A DNA stretch of 24,579 nt from a virus. The stretch spans positions 1-24,579 of IMG/VR virus record IMGVR_UViG_3300009149_000262; one strand, written 5' to 3'. This document shows, in pieces, positions 21,377 through 24,579 of this stretch. Made by a program: the position numbers and the translations under genes. A model generated the notes under the pieces. The model made no database searches, was not told the DNA's origin, and saw only the letters and a program-made list of their open reading frames with translations. The first letter of the stretch is position 1. Every line of letters begins with the position of its first letter.

Positions 21377-22843
21377 ATGAGAAAAGCCCGGATCGTCGTG
21401 CGCGACGAAGTTAATGTCAAGATCGAGGGACTAGAACTGGATGCCAGACGTAAACTTGTAAACACTTTCAAGTACGACGTGCCCTATGCACGCTACCTTC
21501 CGGCAGTGCGGTTGGGACGCTGGGATGGCAAAGTCAGTTACTTCCAGTTAGGCGGCAGCACCTGTGTGAATCTCCTGCCTGAGATCATGCCCATCTTAGA
21601 GGACTTCAATTACGACATCGAGCTCGATGATCAACGCGAATATCGGACCATGTTTGAGTTTGAACCTGTGGCAGAAGATACCTACAGCCGTATTGCATGG
21701 CCCAAGAATCACCCTGCCGAGGGCGATCCGATACAGTTGAGAGATTATCAGGTAGACATCATCAATCAGTTCTTGGCCAATCCGCAGTGCCTGCAGGAAG
21801 TGGCCACCGGTGCCGGCAAAACCATCATGACGGCCGCTCTCAGTGAACGTGTGGAACAGTATGGTCGTTCGATCGTGATCGTGCCCAACAAGAGTCTCGT
21901 GACACAGACCGAACGAGACTACAAGAACATGCAGTTGGATGTGGGTGTGTTCTTTGGCGACAGAAAAGAATTTGCACATCGGCACACCATCTGTACCTGG
22001 CAGAGTCTCAATGTGCTGTTGAAAAACACACGCAACCAGGCAGCAGATATCACCATACAAGAATTTTTAGAGGACGTGGTCTGTGTGATCGTGGACGAAG
22101 TACACATGGCCAAGGCCGATGCTCTCAAGACCTTGCTCACCGGTGTCATGGCGCAAGTGCCGATCCGATGGGGTCTCACAGGAACCATACCCAAGGAAGC
22201 ATTTGAAAGCCAGGCTCTGCTGGTAAGTCTAGGACCCGTTATCAATCGATTGGCAGCAGTTGACCTGCAGGATCAGGGCGTGTTGGCACAGTGTCATGTC
22301 AACATCGTGCAGCTGGTGGACGCGGTAGAACACAGCAACTACCAGAGCGAACTCAAATATCTCTTGGAAGAATCCGGCAGACTGGATGCCATGGCCAGCC
22401 TCATACGCGAAGTGAACGAGACTGGCAACACCTTGGTTCTAGTGGATCGCATCTCGGCCGGACAAGAGCTAGTCGCTCGATTAAATAATGCAACATTCAT
22501 TTCCGGAGCCACCAAGGCCGGGGAAAGGCAAGAACACTATGACGAAATCGCTGATGCAGATGGCAAGATCATTGTGGCCACTTACGGCGTTGCCGCTGTG
22601 GGTATCAACATACCTCGTATTTTCAACCTGGTGCTTGTGGAGCCTGGCAAGAGTTTTGTTCGGGTGATACAGAGCATCGGTCGCGGCATCAGAAAGGCCG
22701 AAGACAAAGATCATGTACAAATCTGGGACATTACCTCTACCTGCAAATTCGCGAAAAGGCACTTGACCAAACGCAAAGTTTACTACAAAGAAGCACGATA
22801 CCCTTTCACACAGGAACGACTAGAATGGCAACAGATCAAATAG
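21377..22843 (+). CDS. uvsW: DNA/RNA helicase UvsW (SF2)
   Basis: A superfamily 2 helicase that unwinds branched DNA and R-loops; in T4 it switches replication from origins to recombination and regresses stalled forks. The 488-residue protein has an N-terminal substrate-recognition domain (1-115), Q-like motif IQLRDYQ (119-125), Walker A ATGAGKT (143-149), motif II DEVH (240-243), motif III LTGT (267-270), motif V VAAVGINIP and motif VI QSIGRGIRK (432-440). All helicase motifs are present, so it should be active. Its length is close to T4 UvsW (503). The start has no leader or ribosome binding site. The convergent HNH gene overlaps its last 8 nt. Confidence 0.95.
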   Translation: MRKARIVVRDEVNVKIEGLELDARRKLVNTFKYDVPYARYLPAVRLGRWDGKVSYFQLGGSTCVNLLPEIMPILEDFNYDIELDDQREYRTMFEFEPVAEDTYSRIAWPKNHPAEGDPIQLRDYQVDIINQFLANPQCLQEVATGAGKTIMTAALSERVEQYGRSIVIVPNKSLVTQTERDYKNMQLDVGVFFGDRKEFAHRHTICTWQSLNVLLKNTRNQAADITIQEFLEDVVCVIVDEVHMAKADALKTLLTGVMAQVPIRWGLTGTIPKEAFESQALLVSLGPVINRLAAVDLQDQGVLAQCHVNIVQLVDAVEHSNYQSELKYLLEESGRLDAMASLIREVNETGNTLVLVDRISAGQELVARLNNATFISGATKAGERQEHYDEIADADGKIIVATYGVAAVGINIPRIFNLVLVEPGKSFVRVIQSIGRGIRKAEDKDHVQIWDITSTCKFAKRHLTKRKVYYKEARYPFTQERLEWQQIK

Positions 22844-23650
22844 TTTTGCAATTGTCTCCGTGCCAGCGATCGTAGTTTGATCTCCCACCAATTATTTTGC
22901 TACAGTGTGGGCAAGTAAATTTAGGTTTTGAGACTCGGAGTTTGTTTTTTGTTTCTTCGGTCCTGGGAATGCCTTTGCTGTGTCCAGGTTTGCCTTTAAG
23001 CCATGTAGGAACTCGGCCCCTAAGAGTCTGAGATATTTTATTTTTTGTCTCAATTGAATGGATTACTGTTTTTCCTTTGTTGCCATTGGATATCTTTTCT
23101 TTAGTTTCAGATGAATGACGATAGTATTTCCGAGATTCTAATATTTTGTTTACGGTGTCGGAAGAAACAGTTTTGCCTTTATGAGCGCTTGATAGTTTTT
23201 TCCTTGATTCGATAGAGTGTGTTTTTCCTTTAAATGAAGATGATCTTCCTCGACACGATTTAGATATTTTTTCTCGAGTTTCTTTAGATACTATCTTTCC
23301 TTTATGTAATCGAGAAGAATTTTCAGCCACCTTTATTTTAGCCATTTCGAACGCGCTACCTTGAGAGATGGTTCTATGTTGATTTTTATTTTTAGTTCTC
23401 AACATCATCCACAATGCATACCACATGCTTTTTGTGTGTGCAGCATCGATAGTCATGCGTGGTAATAAGATGTGTGCTACCGGTGTTCTTTTGCAGTCAG
23501 TTCTACTAAATTTGTGGAATCATTAGTTCCTCCTAAACTACGAGGTATAATGTGATGCTTTTCGGTATAAATTTCTTTCGCTAACACTCTTGACTTTGCG
23601 CGATCGATGATGTTATAGTAACATTTAGTATATTTGTTCTGTAAATACAC
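22836..23650 (-). pseudogene. HNH homing endonuclease with NUMOD3 repeats, frameshifted
   Basis: The minus strand encodes a free-standing homing endonuclease split by a frameshift. Part 1 reads from GTG 23650 through YNIIDRAKSR, YTEKHHIIPRSLGG (the HH of the HNH site) and NLVELTAKEH, then hits a stop. Part 2, one frame over, continues VAHILLPRM, MWYALWMM and at least five NUMOD3-type HKGK...S.ETREKIS repeats, and ends in a CPHC...H..NC zinc motif. The junction is at about 23481-23485, where one base seems missing. GAGGAA (23660-23665) lies 9 nt before the GTG and supports that start. Two sampled lines have about 30-32% G+C, well below the neighbours, so it is a recent insertion between uvsW and the next gene. 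The ORF 22836-23456 alone would lack the catalytic histidines. Confidence 0.85.
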
Positions 23651-23659
23651 TGCTAATAG

Positions 23660-23665
23660 TTCCTC
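23660..23665 (-). promoter_or_regulatory. Ribosome binding site GAGGAA deciding the HNH start
   Basis: On the minus strand GAGGAA is 9 nt before GTG 23650. No in-frame ATG exists between the upstream stop (TAG, 23698-23696) and the HNH motif, so this site supports the GTG start. A CATAAATA late-like element on the same strand (23721-23714) could serve as promoter. Confidence 0.5.
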
Positions 23666-23718
23666 ATAAACTGTTAGATCAGATGGTAGTTGCCACTACG
23701 CGATCTGCACTTTTATTT

Positions 23719-24234
23719 ATGCAGGTGAAGAAAATTCGAATACTGACCTTAGAAAACTTGGCCTACGAGCTTGATACCCTGCCCGAAGAGATCGACGACA
23801 TGCGGTTCTCGATACTGGACAACTCAGATCCCACCAATCCGGATTACTACTGTATTCCATTGATATTTCTCGAAAGTTTCAACTGCCCAGCACTGGTTCT
23901 GAGAATTGGAGAGCATGTCATCAAGATGCCCATGGATTGGCATATCTTGATCGGAGAGCCCGACTTTGGCGATCTTGAAATGCTGCCTCTGACATCCATC
24001 AATGATCGCGGATTCACGGTATTTGAATTCAATCCAATGAGCAGTTTCAGACCCAGTTTTCCCGAGGTAGAAATCATCGATGTCTATCAGGAAGTCACGT
24101 GGTACAGCCCCAAACTCAAGAACGGGCAGATTCTATGTGTTCCGTTGAACAGTGATCCACGGCCCGAGTGTGTGTACTTTGCCAAAGAAATAAGCCGTAA
24201 CTGTGAAATAGTGGATTACAATCAGGCCTGGTGA
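23719..24234 (+). CDS. Conserved phage protein of unknown function
   Basis: A 171-residue protein from ATG 23719; an in-frame ATG at 23683 would add 12 residues, but those lack conserved character and overlap the endonuclease promoter region. The N-terminus (MQVKKIRILTLENLAYELDTLPEEIDDMRF) looks like a regular alpha/beta start. The body is acidic, with MPMDWHILIGEPDFGDLEMLPLTSI in the middle and repeated prolines and aromatics near the C-terminus. No catalytic motif, membrane segment or zinc site is seen. From memory, similar proteins occur near DNA metabolism genes in marine T4-like phages. The next gene begins 8 nt after the stop, so the two are likely co-transcribed. No clear ribosome binding site is visible. 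Confidence 0.7.
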   Translation: MQVKKIRILTLENLAYELDTLPEEIDDMRFSILDNSDPTNPDYYCIPLIFLESFNCPALVLRIGEHVIKMPMDWHILIGEPDFGDLEMLPLTSINDRGFTVFEFNPMSSFRPSFPEVEIIDVYQEVTWYSPKLKNGQILCVPLNSDPRPECVYFAKEISRNCEIVDYNQAW

Positions 24235-24242
24235 AATCAAAC

Positions 24243-24579
24243 ATGGACAAGCTCGGTATCGCCAATGAAATGGCACAGTTCGATCGCAAGAATCGTGGAT
24301 TCTATGACGAGCTCACAGAGGAAGAACGTCGTAAATTTTCCAATTATCTCATGATCAGATGGGGGTCTTCGGTAGAGGGCACGCGCGAAGTTCAGGAATA
24401 CTATGTACAAAGCACCAATCATTATCTGAATCGACATTTTTTCGCAATCAATCGTCATCCCAAGCTACAATGGTTGTGTGCCACGGCCGTGAGCCCGGCT
24501 CTGGGCACACATCGGCATCCCTGGATCGCCCCCAAGAAAAAAGATGGCGGGTCCGGGCCAATTAAAAAAACACTGATGG
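24243..24579 (+). CDS. 62: Clamp-loader small subunit gp62-like protein (partial, right edge)
   Basis: An open frame from ATG 24243 to the end of the window, 112 codons without a stop, so the C-terminus is missing. The visible part starts MDKLGIANEMAQFDRKNRGF and contains TEEERRKFSNYLMIRW, a TNHYLNRHFF segment and KLQWLCATAVSP...HRHPWIAPKK. This helical, tryptophan-containing pattern resembles proteins I remember being annotated as phage clamp loader A subunit in marine T4-like phages; it is not visibly similar to T4 gp62 itself. gp62 would assemble with gp44 to load the gp45 sliding clamp. The identification is tentative, but the reading frame is secure because base composition and coding character match the gene before it. 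Confidence 0.6.
   Translation, partial: MDKLGIANEMAQFDRKNRGFYDELTEEERRKFSNYLMIRWGSSVEGTREVQEYYVQSTNHYLNRHFFAINRHPKLQWLCATAVSPALGTHRHPWIAPKKKDGGSGPIKKTLM

Noticed and set aside
22481-22487. TTAAATA late-like element inside uvsW
   Set aside because: The ATG that follows is out of frame and opens no gene, so this is most likely a chance match in coding sequence.
1-24579. CRISPR array or long direct repeats
   Set aside because: No regularly spaced repeats of 20-40 bases were seen; the only internal repetition is the protein-level NUMOD3 repeats in the endonuclease.

Overview
This window is a stretch of a tailed-phage genome of the T4-like (myovirus) type, most similar in gene repertoire to marine T4-like phages. 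The evidence is the set of T4 core genes: large terminase (gp17), single-strand DNA-binding protein (gp32), UvsX recombinase, a UvsY-like mediator, UvsW helicase and, cut by the right edge, a protein resembling the marine-phage clamp-loader small subunit (gp62). T4-type late promoter elements (consensus near TATAAATA, here mostly CTAAATA) also occur. Genes are packed with ATGA/TGATG overlaps, no tRNA is seen, and nothing is specific enough to name the host.

Layout. 1-900: end of an unknown gene, a secreted staphylococcal-nuclease-like protein and a small conserved protein. 899-4384: a late operon of twitch-type radical SAM enzyme, SGNH hydrolase and large terminase, each overlapping the next. 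4399-6484: a large protein of unknown function and a glycosyltransferase-like protein. 6485-8935: gp32 with its own promoter and a structured leader, a UUCG hairpin, uvsX and a small acidic protein. 8937-12289: a B12-type radical SAM gene whose start looks frameshifted, a UvsY-like gene, and a methyltransferase broken by one in-frame TGA. 12245-19450: a glycan island with genes on both strands: five glycosyltransferase-like proteins of several types, three members of a capsule-transferase-like family, and a nucleotidyltransferase-cupin fusion. 19468-20025: a possible virion protein. 20026-22843: AAA+ ATPase and uvsW, each behind its own terminator and sigma70-like promoter. 22836-23650: an AT-rich, frameshifted HNH homing endonuclease on the minus strand. 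23719-24579: an unknown conserved gene and the gp62-like fragment.

The promoters divide the region by time. gp32, the ATPase and uvsW have host-type -35/-10 promoters (early or middle replication and recombination genes). The radical SAM/terminase operon, the unknown 430-residue gene and the glycan genes have T4-type late elements placed so close to the start codon that their mRNAs should be leaderless or carry only 2-4 nt. The glycan genes are therefore probably expressed with the virion genes and may build or transfer sugars onto virions or the late-infection cell surface; that role is inference.

Three genes look damaged (methyltransferase, B12 radical SAM start, HNH endonuclease). Each lesion is a single base, so sequencing or assembly error must be excluded before biology is inferred. 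There is no gene-free stretch over 300 bases; the longest, 20026-20233, holds a terminator, two candidate promoters and a palindrome.
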